A DNA stretch of 55,396 nt from Oscillospiraceae bacterium (GTDB lineage Bacteria; Bacillota_A; Clostridia; Oscillospirales; Oscillospiraceae): NCBI GenBank assembly GCA_017408725.1, contig JAFQUA010000062.1:1-55396 (forward strand), in the 5' to 3' direction. Of this stretch, positions 43,901-49,992 are shown one piece after another. Below the pieces are notes generated by a model. The model made no database searches, was not told the DNA's origin, and saw only the letters and a program-made list of their open reading frames with translations. Made by a program: the position numbers and the translations under genes. Within the stretch, counting starts at the first letter, position 1, and every line of letters starts with the position of its first letter.

Positions 43901-43983
43901 TTCTTTTTCCAACCTTTCACGATGATAACGATTGCCACAATGCTTACAATGGAAATTGCGATGTCGATAATAATTTCTGCCAT
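43897..43983 (-). CDS. 28-residue membrane peptide coupled to the amidoligase
   Basis: ATG 43983, stop TGA 43899-43897, overlapping the amidoligase ATG. Starts MAEIIIDIAISIVSIVAIVI and ends in a basic KGWKKK tail: one hydrophobic span of about 20 residues. GAAAGGACTG lies 7-8 bases upstream. Size and layout resemble type I toxin or holin-like peptides, but coupling to an amidoligase also allows a role as its substrate or membrane partner. Confidence 0.7.
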   Translation of the reverse strand: MAEIIIDIAISIVSIVAIVIIVKGWKKK

Positions 43984-44010
43984 ACCAAACAGTCCTTTCA
44001 AAAGTTTATA

Positions 44011-44039
44011 TTGACAACAGGCTTCTTTTGTTTTATTCT
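44011..44039 (+). promoter_or_regulatory. Possible antisense promoter facing the 42-residue gene
   Basis: TTGACA (44011-44016), 17 bases, TATTCT (44034-44039) on the plus strand. A transcript from about 44046 would run antisense through the 3' end of the 42-residue gene. Confidence 0.5.
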
Positions 44040-44091
44040 TTTCTTGCAAGGGGAGGTTTCCCTCCCCCTGCCTTATTCGAGAAGCCTGTTG
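44015..44091. repeat. Nested inverted repeats at the 3' end of the 42-residue gene
   Basis: Outer arms CAACAGGCTTCT (44015-44026) and AGAAGCCTGTTG (44080-44091), perfect 12 of 12. Inside, GGGGAGG (44051-44057), TTTC, CCTCCCC (44062-44068). The right outer arm overlaps the last codons of the 42-residue gene. Confidence 0.8.
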
Positions 44092-44201
44092 ACTAAGTCA
44101 ATCAGCACTCGGATAAGATTGAGGATTGCGGTAACCAAGACAATCGTTTGAAGGGCGCTGTCTTGGTTGCCCTTTTTCTTTTTCCGGGTTTTCTTTGCCA
44201 T
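44073..44201 (-). CDS. 42-residue basic, amphipathic membrane peptide
   Basis: ATG 44201 with a strong AAAGGGGGTGATACT leader; stop TAA 44075-44073. N-terminus AKKTRKKKKGNQD is highly basic, followed by the single hydrophobic segment ALQTIVLVTAILNLIRVLID and a short LVNRLLE end. First gene after the minus-strand promoter at 44227-44255. Unknown function; small toxin-like or membrane-adaptor peptide. Confidence 0.72.
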   Translation of the reverse strand: MAKKTRKKKKGNQDSALQTIVLVTAILNLIRVLIDLVNRLLE

Positions 44202-44226
44202 CAGTATCACCCCCTTTCTGTCTATA

Positions 44227-44255
44227 ATTATAAACCATTTGGTTTAATTTGTCAA
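44227..44255 (-). promoter_or_regulatory. Promoter for the amidoligase operon
   Basis: Minus strand TTGACA (44255-44250), 17 bases, TATAAT (44232-44227): perfect consensus, 26 bases before the 42-residue gene. An operator-like repeat fills the spacer. Confidence 0.9.
44231..44246. promoter_or_regulatory. Operator-like inverted repeat O1
   Basis: TAAACCA-TT-TGGTTTA, 7-base arms, overlapping the -10 and spacer of the minus-strand promoter. Binding would block the amidoligase operon. A weaker copy lies at 44307-44322. Confidence 0.75.
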
Positions 44256-44297
44256 CCCTTTATTTTAACTTTTTCATAGAAATTTGAAAAAATTTAT

Positions 44298-44326
44298 TTG
44301 ACAAACAAAACTAAATGGTTTATAGT
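44298..44326 (+). promoter_or_regulatory. Promoter for the HTH/GIY-YIG unit
   Basis: TTGACA (44298-44303), 17 bases, TATAGT (44321-44326), 24 bases before the ATG. Divergent from 44227-44255 with the two -35 boxes 43 bases apart. Confidence 0.88.
44307..44322. promoter_or_regulatory. Operator-like repeat O2
   Basis: AAAACTA-AA-TGGTTTA: right arm identical to O1, left arm five of seven. It overlaps the spacer and -10 of the plus-strand promoter. Confidence 0.6.
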
Positions 44327-44349
44327 AGTGTACGAAAGGAGGTCGTTTT

Positions 44350-44562
44350 ATGACCGCAAGACAAATTATCGAAATGGCAGTAGCATACTGCGGTATAACC
44401 AATTCCGAATTAGCAAGACGGCTTGACTGGTCTCCGCAGTTGCTCAATAAGCGGCTGAACACTGGCAAGCTGACGGTCGAGGAATGGGAAACCATCGGCA
44501 AGGCTTTGGGCGGATCCGTGAAGATCCGGTTCGTGATCGACGGAAATGAGGTCGGTCTGTGA
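44350..44562 (+). CDS. Small XRE-like helix-turn-helix protein
   Basis: 70 residues, ATG behind AAAGGAGG. HTH region ITNSELARRLDWSPQLLNKRLNTG, then TVEEWETIGKALGGSVKIRFV. Typical small phage/ICE regulator; likely binder of the TAAACCA/TGGTTTA operators in the adjacent switch. The stop overlaps the next start (GTGA, 44559-44562). Confidence 0.82.
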   Translation: MTARQIIEMAVAYCGITNSELARRLDWSPQLLNKRLNTGKLTVEEWETIGKALGGSVKIRFVIDGNEVGL

Positions 44563-44942
44563 GAACAAGGAGGATCCGGAGACGGTATGCACTTGTCGGC
44601 ATTTACGCAATAATCAACAAAACGAATGGCCGTGTCTATATTGGCTCCAGCAGCAATCTGATCTCCCGTTTGGCAATGCACGAACGGGCGTTGATCTCCG
44701 GAAAACACCCTAACACCGAGATGCAGCAAGACTTTGATGCCAACTGTCATTTTGAGTTCGACATTCTCTCTGTGGGCCGTGCTGATCGGCGTGGCGAACG
44801 GACGGTGCTTTCGAGAGGGGAGAGGTTAGATCTGTACGCTTTGGAGTCAAAGTACATCGAAGAATACGACGCCATCGGTACTGGCTACAATCAGCAGCCG
44901 ATAAGTAAAAACCTTCAGAAACAGAAAAGGCCCGGACTGTGA
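44559..44942 (+). CDS. GIY-YIG domain nuclease
   Basis: 127 residues from GTG 44559. GIY motif in VGIYAIINKTNGRVYIGSSSNLISRLAMHERAL, then a downstream ALESKYIEEYDAIGTGYNQQP with the usual Glu and Asn. No extra DNA-binding domain, so either a small homing-type or defence-like nuclease, or a partner of the integrase. AGGAGG at 44567-44572 lies inside the frame with no in-frame start behind it, so coupling to the HTH gene sets the start. Confidence 0.88.
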   Translation: MRTRRIRRRYALVGIYAIINKTNGRVYIGSSSNLISRLAMHERALISGKHPNTEMQQDFDANCHFEFDILSVGRADRRGERTVLSRGERLDLYALESKYIEEYDAIGTGYNQQPISKNLQKQKRPGL

Positions 44943-44957
44943 ATAGTCCGGGCTTTT
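44930..44957 (+). terminator. Terminator after the GIY-YIG gene
   Basis: GCCCGGACT (44930-44938), loop GTGAAT, AGTCCGGGC (44945-44953), TTTT. Overlaps the stop codon. Confidence 0.85.
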
Positions 44958-44966
44958 GGAGTATGT

Positions 44967-45221
44967 CTATCGCTTGCTATGTATGTGCGATCCAGTGCGT
45001 GTCTTGGTCCTGGTGTATTTGTTTGGCTCCCGGACGATCAGATCTGAAAGCTCACAGTCCAATGCTTCACAGATCAGGTCAAGGTGCTCCAGGTTTACAC
45101 GCTCGGCAATCTCATGGTACATATCGTTTATCGTTGACGGTCTGATACCTGTTGCCCTGGCAAGGTCTGCTTGCGTCCACCTCCGCTCGCCAAGCCGGGT
45201 GGAAAGTAAAATCCTAATCAT
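44967..45221 (-). CDS. XRE-family transcriptional regulator
   Basis: 84 residues; ATG 45221 chosen because AAAGGAG lies 8 bases upstream (an ATG at 45227 is only 2 bases from it). Cro/CI-type HTH: MIRILLSTRLGERRWTQADL, ATGIRPSTINDMYHEIAERV, LEHLDLICEALDCELSDLIV. Resembles Firmicutes element regulators. Repeats at 45244-45303 in front of the gene may be its own operators. Confidence 0.88.
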   Translation of the reverse strand: MIRILLSTRLGERRWTQADLARATGIRPSTINDMYHEIAERVNLEHLDLICEALDCELSDLIVREPNKYTRTKTRTGSHIHSKR

Positions 45222-45243
45222 AGCCATGCTCCTTTGCGGTTAA

Positions 45244-45303
45244 TTCTAACAATTTCATTCTAATTCCGCAGTCATTTGTTAGAAAATAACGCATTTCGTT
45301 AGA
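45244..45303. promoter_or_regulatory. Operator-like repeats upstream of the XRE gene
   Basis: TTCTAACAA (45244-45252) and TTGTTAGAA (45276-45284) form perfect inverted arms. CATTTGTTAGA (45273-45283) is repeated as CATTTCGTTAGA (45292-45303). A minus-strand -10 TAGAAT (45263-45258) lies between. Confidence 0.65.
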
Positions 45304-45316
45304 GCAGTACAAAAAA

Positions 45317-45362
45317 GGGCTGTCTGCGTGATCGTGATGATCCCGTAGGCAGCCCTCTTTTT
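45317..45362. terminator. Bidirectional terminator at the right end of the element
   Basis: GGGCTGTCTGCG (45317-45328) pairs with CGTAGGCAGCCC (45344-45355 with two G-T pairs), followed by TCTTTTT and preceded by AAAAAA. It isolates the element from rpsI. Confidence 0.85.
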
Positions 45363-45399
45363 ATTTGCTATAAAAATGCGCTATAATCCTGCACCAGAA

Positions 45400-45462
45400 T
45401 GAACCTCAAAATGAACCGCAAAGGGTGGGCGTAGGGCGTTTGCACCTCAAATGAACCTCAAT
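45400..45462 (+). repeat. Arm-type direct repeats, right end
   Basis: TGAACCTCAAA (45400-45410), TGAACCGCAAA (45412-45422), TGCACCTCAAA (45441-45451), TGAACCTCAAT (45452-45462). Same 11-mer as at 40320-40342; pairs are 11-12 bases apart, about one helical turn. Confidence 0.8.
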
Positions 45463-45502
45463 AATTTCAGTTCGGTTCGGTTTAATTCCGTCAAACTCGG
45501 TT

Positions 45503-45540
45503 AAAACAAAAAACCCAAAAACCGTTGCGGTTCTTGGGTT
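45503..45540 (-). terminator. Element-borne terminator after rpsI
   Basis: CCCAAAAACC (45514-45523), GTTGC, GGTTCTTGGG (45529-45538) with one A-C mismatch; on the minus strand it is followed by a T-run (45513-45503). Closely resembles the displaced native one at 40156-40185. Confidence 0.85.
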
Positions 45541-45561
45541 TTTTGAAAAAACATAGGGAAA

Positions 45562-45966
45562 TCAGCGCTTGCTGAACTGGGGAGCACGGCGAGCTGCTTT
45601 CAGACCGTACTTCTTTCTTTCCTTCATTCTGGGGTCACGGGTCAGGAAACCGGCGGCCTTCAGAGTTGCGCGGTACTCGGGGTTCAGGCCCAGCAGAGCG
45701 CGGGAAATGCCGTGACGGATAGCGCCGGCCTGGCCGGAAACGCCGCCGCCGGCGACGGTGACAACCACGTCAACCTTACCGACCATGTCGGTGGTGACCA
45801 GGGGCTGGTTCACGATCAGCTTCAGGGTATCCAGACCGAAGTAATCGTCAATCTCGCGGCCGTTGATGATGATGGAACCGGTGCCGTTCTCATAAACGCG
45901 AACACGGGCGACGGAGGACTTCCGACGGCCGGTGCCGTAAAAATACTTCTTCTTGCTCTCGTACAT
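45562..45966 (-). CDS. rpsI: 30S ribosomal protein S9 (tail supplied by the inserted element)
   Basis: 134 residues: [62 protein letters not shown] and the C-terminal RRAPQFSKR that reaches the P-site tRNA. The last 15 codons differ at many synonymous positions from the displaced copy at 40209-40258, so this end belongs to the integrated element. Protein sequence is unchanged. Second gene of the rplM-rpsI operon. Confidence 0.97.
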   Translation of the reverse strand: MYESKKKYFYGTGRRKSSVARVRVYENGTGSIIINGREIDDYFGLDTLKLIVNQPLVTTDMVGKVDVVVTVAGGGVSGQAGAIRHGISRALLGLNPEYRATLKAAGFLTRDPRMKERKKYGLKAARRAPQFSKR

Positions 45967-45982
45967 GTTCAGTTACCTCCAA

Positions 45983-46411
45983 TTACAGGGTCCATGCGAC
46001 CGGCTTCTGAGCAGCATGGGGATGCTCTTCACCCTTGTACAGGTGCAGGCGGGTCATAGCGTGCTTGCCCAGAGTGTTCTTGGGCAGCATGCCCTTGACG
46101 GCCAGCTCCATAGCGTAGTCGGAGCGGTTATCCATCATGACGCGGGCCTTGGTTTCCTTCAGACCGCCGATCCAGCCGGATACGCGGTAGTAGCTCTTCT
46201 GGTCCAGCTTCTTGCCGGTCAGAATAGCCTTGTCGGTGTTGATGACGATAACGAAATCGCCGCAGTCAACGTTGGGAGTGAAGTCGGCCTTGTGCTTGCC
46301 ACGCAGCAGGTTGGCAACGGTAACAGCGGTGCGGCCCAGGGGCTTACCGGCAGCGTCGACAACGTACCACTTACGCTCCAGGGTCTCCTTCTTCAAAAGA
46401 GTAGTGGACAT
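45983..46411 (-). CDS. rplM: 50S ribosomal protein L13
   Basis: 142 residues: KWYVVDAAGKPLGRTAVTVANLLRGKHK, KAILTGKKLDQKSYYRVSGWIGGLK, AVKGMLPKNTLGKHAMTRLHLYKGEEHPHAAQ. ATG 46411 is behind GGAGG; an upstream in-frame extension would enter the promoter. rpsI follows 16 bases after the stop. The leader has a small hairpin GTAC-TTCAT-GTAC (minus strand, near 46453-46465). Confidence 0.97.
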   Translation of the reverse strand: MSTTLLKKETLERKWYVVDAAGKPLGRTAVTVANLLRGKHKADFTPNVDCGDFVIVINTDKAILTGKKLDQKSYYRVSGWIGGLKETKARVMMDNRSDYAMELAVKGMLPKNTLGKHAMTRLHLYKGEEHPHAAQKPVAWTL

Positions 46412-46487
46412 TATGGGTTCCTCCAATAGGTAAAATATTTTGACAAACAGACGTACATGAAGTACAATGTCTTCAAATCGCTTGATA

Positions 46488-46516
46488 CTTATATCACAGA
46501 CAAAATCAAATGTCAA
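46488..46516 (-). promoter_or_regulatory. rplM-rpsI promoter
   Basis: Minus strand TTGACA (46516-46511), 17 bases, TATAAG (46493-46488). Leader about 70 bases. Confidence 0.85.
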
Positions 46517-46560
46517 ACAGTTTTTTAACATTTTTTATGAAATATATGATAAACTATTAA

Positions 46561-46590
46561 ATGCTCTTAAATACTCTTAAATGCTCTTGA
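46561..46590 (+). repeat. Three tandem 10-base repeats upstream of the ttcA-like gene
   Basis: ATGCTCTTAA, ATACTCTTAA, ATGCTCTTGA at 46561, 46571 and 46581. Ten-base phasing puts them on one DNA face. A weak -10 (TATGAT, 46545-46550) precedes them. Confidence 0.8.
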
Positions 46591-46634
46591 ATTCTAATGT
46601 GCCATTTTTCTAAAAAAGAGGAGAAGATCGAACT

Positions 46635-47369
46635 ATGCAGAAACTTATGGGTCTGGTCCGTCGCTGTGTGGAGGACTACAATATGATATCCCCCGGGGAA
46701 ACGGTGGCAGTTGGTGTTTCCGGCGGAAAAGATTCGCTGGTGCTGCTGCAGCTTCTGGCGGGTCTGCGGCAGTATTCAGATTTTAAAGTAGAAGCCGTCA
46801 CCATTGATATGGGTCTTGGCATGGACTATTCCGGTGTTCGGGAAATGTGTGAAAAACTGGAAGTGCCCTACACGATCGTGGAGACCCAGATTGCGCCCAT
46901 CATATTTGACCATCGGAAAGAAAAGAATCCCTGCTCTATGTGCGCAAAGATGCGGCGCGGAGCCTTGAATCAAGCGATTCTGGATCGGGGCATTCACAAG
47001 ATCGCTCTGGGGCACCACTATGATGATGCGGTGGAGACATTCTTGATGTCGCTGATCTATGAAGGGCGTATCAGCTGCTTCCAGCCGGTGACGGATCTGG
47101 ACAGAACCGGTGTGATCCAGATCCGGCCCATGCTTTATATCCATGAAAAGACGGTGGATAACTTCGCTTCCCGCATGAAAATGCCGGTGGTGGAAAACCG
47201 CTGCCCGGTGGATAAGACCACCAAGCGGGAGGAGATTAAGCAGCTTGTTTATCAGCTCAGCAGTACCTATCCGGACCTAAAGGAACGGATCTTCGGTGCT
47301 ATGCAGCGGTATCCCTTGCCGGAGTGGGAGCCGAAGGGGCGCTATAAAAGACCTAAGGAGCAGGAATAA
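46635..47369 (+). CDS. TtcA-family tRNA 2-thiolation protein
   Basis: 244 residues. PP-loop ATPase motif SGGKDS at 29-34, CSMCAKMRRGAL (the CxxC that with a later Cys holds an Fe-S cluster in TtcA), LGHHYDDAVETFLMSL and PMLYIHEKTV. Characterised TtcA makes 2-thiocytidine at tRNA position 32. Exact target in this host is not certain, since the family also includes TtuA-like members. ATG behind GAGGAGAAG. Single gene, closed by a terminator. Confidence 0.88.
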   Translation: MQKLMGLVRRCVEDYNMISPGETVAVGVSGGKDSLVLLQLLAGLRQYSDFKVEAVTIDMGLGMDYSGVREMCEKLEVPYTIVETQIAPIIFDHRKEKNPCSMCAKMRRGALNQAILDRGIHKIALGHHYDDAVETFLMSLIYEGRISCFQPVTDLDRTGVIQIRPMLYIHEKTVDNFASRMKMPVVENRCPVDKTTKREEIKQLVYQLSSTYPDLKERIFGAMQRYPLPEWEPKGRYKRPKEQE

Positions 47370-47373
47370 TTGG

Positions 47374-47399
47374 AAAGCCGCCGATCTCGGCGGCTTTTT
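47374..47399 (+). terminator. Terminator after the ttcA-like gene
   Basis: AAAGCCGCCG (47374-47383), ATCT, CGGCGGCTTT (47388-47397), TT. Confidence 0.93.
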
Positions 47400-47449
47400 G
47401 TATGAAAGATTTTCCAGTGGGGAATACTAGCGCCAAAGGAGGCGGTGGT

Positions 47450-47704
47450 ATGGTAAAAGGTGTTTCAAAGCAGGTGATCGTGGTGCATTCCCCGGATCCC
47501 AAGCTTTTTGAGCAGGCAATCTTTATTCTAAAGGAAGATGCAAAGGGTGTAACGGATGAGCAGCTTTTGAAGGAAGCAAAAATGGCTGCTCGCACTTATG
47601 GGAAAGAAGGCAAGAAGCGAAAGCTGTATCTTTATGGCCCAGTGTGGGCATGCGGCGGTGCGGTACTGACGGGGCTTGCATGGCTTTTGAGCGCGATCCT
47701 ATGA
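47450..47704 (+). CDS. Small protein with C-terminal membrane span, unknown
   Basis: 84 residues; ATG 47450 has AAAGGAGG 7 bases upstream (a farther in-frame ATG at 47402 lies on the preceding terminator). Globular basic part VKGVSKQVIVVHSPDPKLFEQAIFILK..., then VWACGGAVLTGLAWLLSAIL as a tail anchor. VIVVHSPDPKLFEQAIFIL is characteristic enough for a family search, but I cannot name it. Confidence 0.72.
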   Translation: MVKGVSKQVIVVHSPDPKLFEQAIFILKEDAKGVTDEQLLKEAKMAARTYGKEGKKRKLYLYGPVWACGGAVLTGLAWLLSAIL

Positions 47705-47705
47705 C

Positions 47706-47734
47706 TTGCGAAACAGTTGCCGGTGTGGTATAAT
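47706..47734 (+). promoter_or_regulatory. dus promoter
   Basis: TTGCGA (47706-47711), 17 bases, TATAAT (47729-47734), right after the previous stop. Confidence 0.8.
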
Positions 47735-47767
47735 TCTTTCAAAATGAAGAAACAGAGAGGAAATGCC

Positions 47768-48733
47768 ATGCGTATCGGCAATCTGGAAGTGAATAATCCC
47801 ATTGTGCTGGGGCCCATGGCGGGCGTGACGGATTGGGCGTTTCGCACCATCTGCGCCGAGTTGGGGGCAAATATTACCGTAACGGAGATGGTCTCTTCCC
47901 GTGCACTGGTGTACAAGGATCAGAAAAGCGCCAAGCTGCTGCGGAAAAATGAAGGCAGCCTTTGCGGCGCTCAGATCTTTGGCAACGATCCTGCCATCAT
48001 GGCAGAAGCGGCGGTGCTGGCGTTGGAGATCTCCGGCTGCGACTTTCTGGATATCAATATGGGTTGCCCTATGCCGAAAATCGCCAATTCCGGCGACGGC
48101 TGCGGCTTGATGCGCACCCCTGAACTGGCGGGTGAAATTGTTGCGGCGGTAGCAAAAGCAGTAAATGTGCCGGTGACGGTAAAATGCCGTCTCGGCTGGG
48201 ATAAGGGTTCTATCAATGTGTTGGATTTCGCCAAACGGATGGAGGATAACGGTGCGGCTATGATCGCCGTCCACGGCCGAACCAGAAGTATGCTCTATAC
48301 CGGCGTGGCGGATTGGGATATGATCACCAAGGTCAAAAATCAGCTTTCCATTCCGGTCATTGCCAACGGCGACATTACGGATGCCGAAAAGGCAGTAAAA
48401 TGCCTGAAGCGCACCGGCGCCGACGGCGTTATGATCGGCAGAGCCACTTTCGGCGATCCGTGGATCTTCCAGCAAACCAAAGCTGCATTGGCGGGGGAGC
48501 CAATTCCGGAGCGCCCCTGCCTTAACGACAGAGTTGCGGTTGCGGTGCGCCAGTTCGAGCTTTCCGAGCGGGATCACGGGGAACACATCGCCTGCCTGGA
48601 GGCAAGAAAGCATTTTGCCTGGTATCTGCGGGGTGTTTCTCACAGCAGCTATTACAAGAATCAGATCTCGTCCATGAATACTATGGAAGACATTTACCGC
48701 ATTGCAAAAGATGTGGTACGGGATTTGCAATAA
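47768..48733 (+). CDS. dusB: tRNA-dihydrouridine synthase (DusB-like)
   Basis: 321 residues; FMN enzyme reducing uridines in tRNA. LGPMAGVTDWAFR at the start, catalytic Cys100 in INMGCPMPKIANSGDGCGLM, CRLGW, HGRTRSMLYTG, PVIANGDITDAEKA, and GADGVMIGRATFGDPW for FMN phosphate. ATG 47768 follows GAGAGG at good spacing; longer readings would pass over the promoter. Confidence 0.93.
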   Translation: MRIGNLEVNNPIVLGPMAGVTDWAFRTICAELGANITVTEMVSSRALVYKDQKSAKLLRKNEGSLCGAQIFGNDPAIMAEAAVLALEISGCDFLDINMGCPMPKIANSGDGCGLMRTPELAGEIVAAVAKAVNVPVTVKCRLGWDKGSINVLDFAKRMEDNGAAMIAVHGRTRSMLYTGVADWDMITKVKNQLSIPVIANGDITDAEKAVKCLKRTGADGVMIGRATFGDPWIFQQTKAALAGEPIPERPCLNDRVAVAVRQFELSERDHGEHIACLEARKHFAWYLRGVSHSSYYKNQISSMNTMEDIYRIAKDVVRDLQ

Positions 48734-48786
48734 GTGGAAGGTATGGAATTTCCGCCGCTTCACATCCTAACCGAGAGGTGAATGGG

Positions 48787-49737
48787 ATGAAGCGGCGGAT
48801 TTTGATTTGTATCATTTTGGTAGCTTGTATGGTGATTCCGGCCAGCGCGGAGCCTATCCGGTGGGTAGATTTTTCTGTTCCTTATGAATCACTGAAATAT
48901 GCTATGGAGCAGGATATTTCCACATTTGAACAGGAAAAGCATATCAGCTGGATCGACATTCTGGCGCTTTCGGCCTGCCGGACCGGTGGAAAATGCGGCC
49001 TTGCATCTGTAAAAAAAGCCGCCCATGAGTTAATAGCGGAGCTGGAACCCAAGGAACTTGCCAAAGATCTTGGGAAGTACTATGATTACTACCACGAAGC
49101 TTTTTCCGCTGCGTTGGGTGGGCTGCTGGGGAGCTTTTCTATAGAAGTTGGCGGCCAGAAAAAGACCGCATACGGATTGAAAGCCTATTCGCCCATTGCG
49201 GCCGGCTACGGCTACAGTCATTGCTCTGATTTCGGTAACAGCCGTTCCTTTGGCTTCCAGCGCAAACATCTGGGTAATGACCTGATGGGATCCGCCGGAA
49301 CACCCATAGTTGCTGTGGAGGGCGGCGTGGTGGAAGCCATGGGCTGGAACCGCTACGGCGGCTGGCGCATCGGCATCCGTTCTTTTGACTCTAAGCGTTA
49401 CTATTACTATGCCCATTTGCAAAAGGACCATCCCTTCGCGGAGGGCTTGCAGGAAGGGGATATCGTACAGGCGGGAGATTTGATTGGTTTTATGGGCAGA
49501 ACCGGGTATTCCGATAAGGAAAATACCAACAATATTGAAACGGTGCATCTGCATTTTGGGCTGGAACTTGTATTCGACGAGAGTCAAAAGGAGTGCAATT
49601 CGGAGATCTGGATCGATGTGTATGATATCGTTCGACTGCTGTCATCTCACCGCAGCAGCATCAAACGGGTGGATGGAAAATGGCAAAGGGTGTACCCCTT
49701 TGAAGATCTGGATATTGAGGTGTTTCCAAAGGAATAG
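48787..49737 (+). CDS. Secreted M23-family peptidase
   Basis: 316 residues, ATG 48787 behind GAGAGGTG. Signal peptide 1-21 (ILICIILVACMVIPASA). The central region CRTGGKCGLASVKKAAHELI is not a known domain. C-terminal LytM/M23 domain has Zn ligands His161 and Asp165 (KHLGNDLMGSAGTPIVAV), YYYYAHL, and His254-x-His256 in VHLHFGLEL, so it is catalytically complete. Likely a peptidoglycan endopeptidase; sporulation (SpoIIQ-like) or separation roles are possible and not resolved. Confidence 0.9.
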   Translation: MKRRILICIILVACMVIPASAEPIRWVDFSVPYESLKYAMEQDISTFEQEKHISWIDILALSACRTGGKCGLASVKKAAHELIAELEPKELAKDLGKYYDYYHEAFSAALGGLLGSFSIEVGGQKKTAYGLKAYSPIAAGYGYSHCSDFGNSRSFGFQRKHLGNDLMGSAGTPIVAVEGGVVEAMGWNRYGGWRIGIRSFDSKRYYYYAHLQKDHPFAEGLQEGDIVQAGDLIGFMGRTGYSDKENTNNIETVHLHFGLELVFDESQKECNSEIWIDVYDIVRLLSSHRSSIKRVDGKWQRVYPFEDLDIEVFPKE

Positions 49738-49938
49738 GGCGAGAATTTCGGTTGACTTTTTGGAAAAACTGATGTACCTCTCAATATAAGATTTGGAGAA
49801 ACGGGAAGCTGAGAGGCACAAGTTTTGCGCCTCCGGTTTGTACCGTTACAGCTACCATTCGTGCAGCAAACAGGAAGGACACTATGGTCAGTGTGAAAAC
49901 AATCAACAGGACTGTTTGCTGATTCGTCTTTCGAGACC
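49738..49938. other. Structured intergenic stretch
   Basis: About 200 bases between the peptidase and tRNA-Leu. It contains CAGCAAACAG (49864-49873) and CTGTTTGCTG (49912-49921) as perfect 10-base arms enclosing ACACT-ATGGTC-AGTGT, and a TTTCGAGACCCTCTCGCACC end (49929-49948) that resembles a tRNA 3' end on the plus strand. Frames on both strands look accidental. It could be a small RNA or repeat; I cannot assign it. Confidence 0.5.
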
Positions 49939-49992
49939 CTCTCGCACCAAAAAAGAGGACGCCAATCGGCGTCCTCTTTTTTGGTGCGAGAG
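49939..49992 (-). terminator. Long palindrome serving as tRNA-Leu terminator
   Basis: Perfect 25-base arms 49939-49963 and 49968-49992 with loop AATC. The inner AAAAGAGGACGCC/GGCGTCCTCTTTT acts as terminator on the minus strand; the outer part mirrors the tRNA-Leu 3' acceptor strand including CCA. Confidence 0.85.

Larger units (their letters stand above)
40252..45611. mobile_element. Integrative element inserted in the 3' end of rpsI (about 5.35 kb)
   Basis: Bounded by a short shared core CCGTACT at 40252-40258 and 45605-45611, where the displaced and working copies of the S9 tail begin. The integrase gene lies at the left end and arm-type repeats at both ends. Cargo: integrase, broken GGCT-like gene, three small proteins, amidoligase, 28- and 42-residue membrane peptides, HTH protein, GIY-YIG nuclease, second HTH. 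No relaxase, replication, capsid or lysis gene is visible, so it is a minimal integrative element or a satellite needing a helper. Exact crossover cannot be fixed because the identical core is only about 7 bases. Confidence 0.88.
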
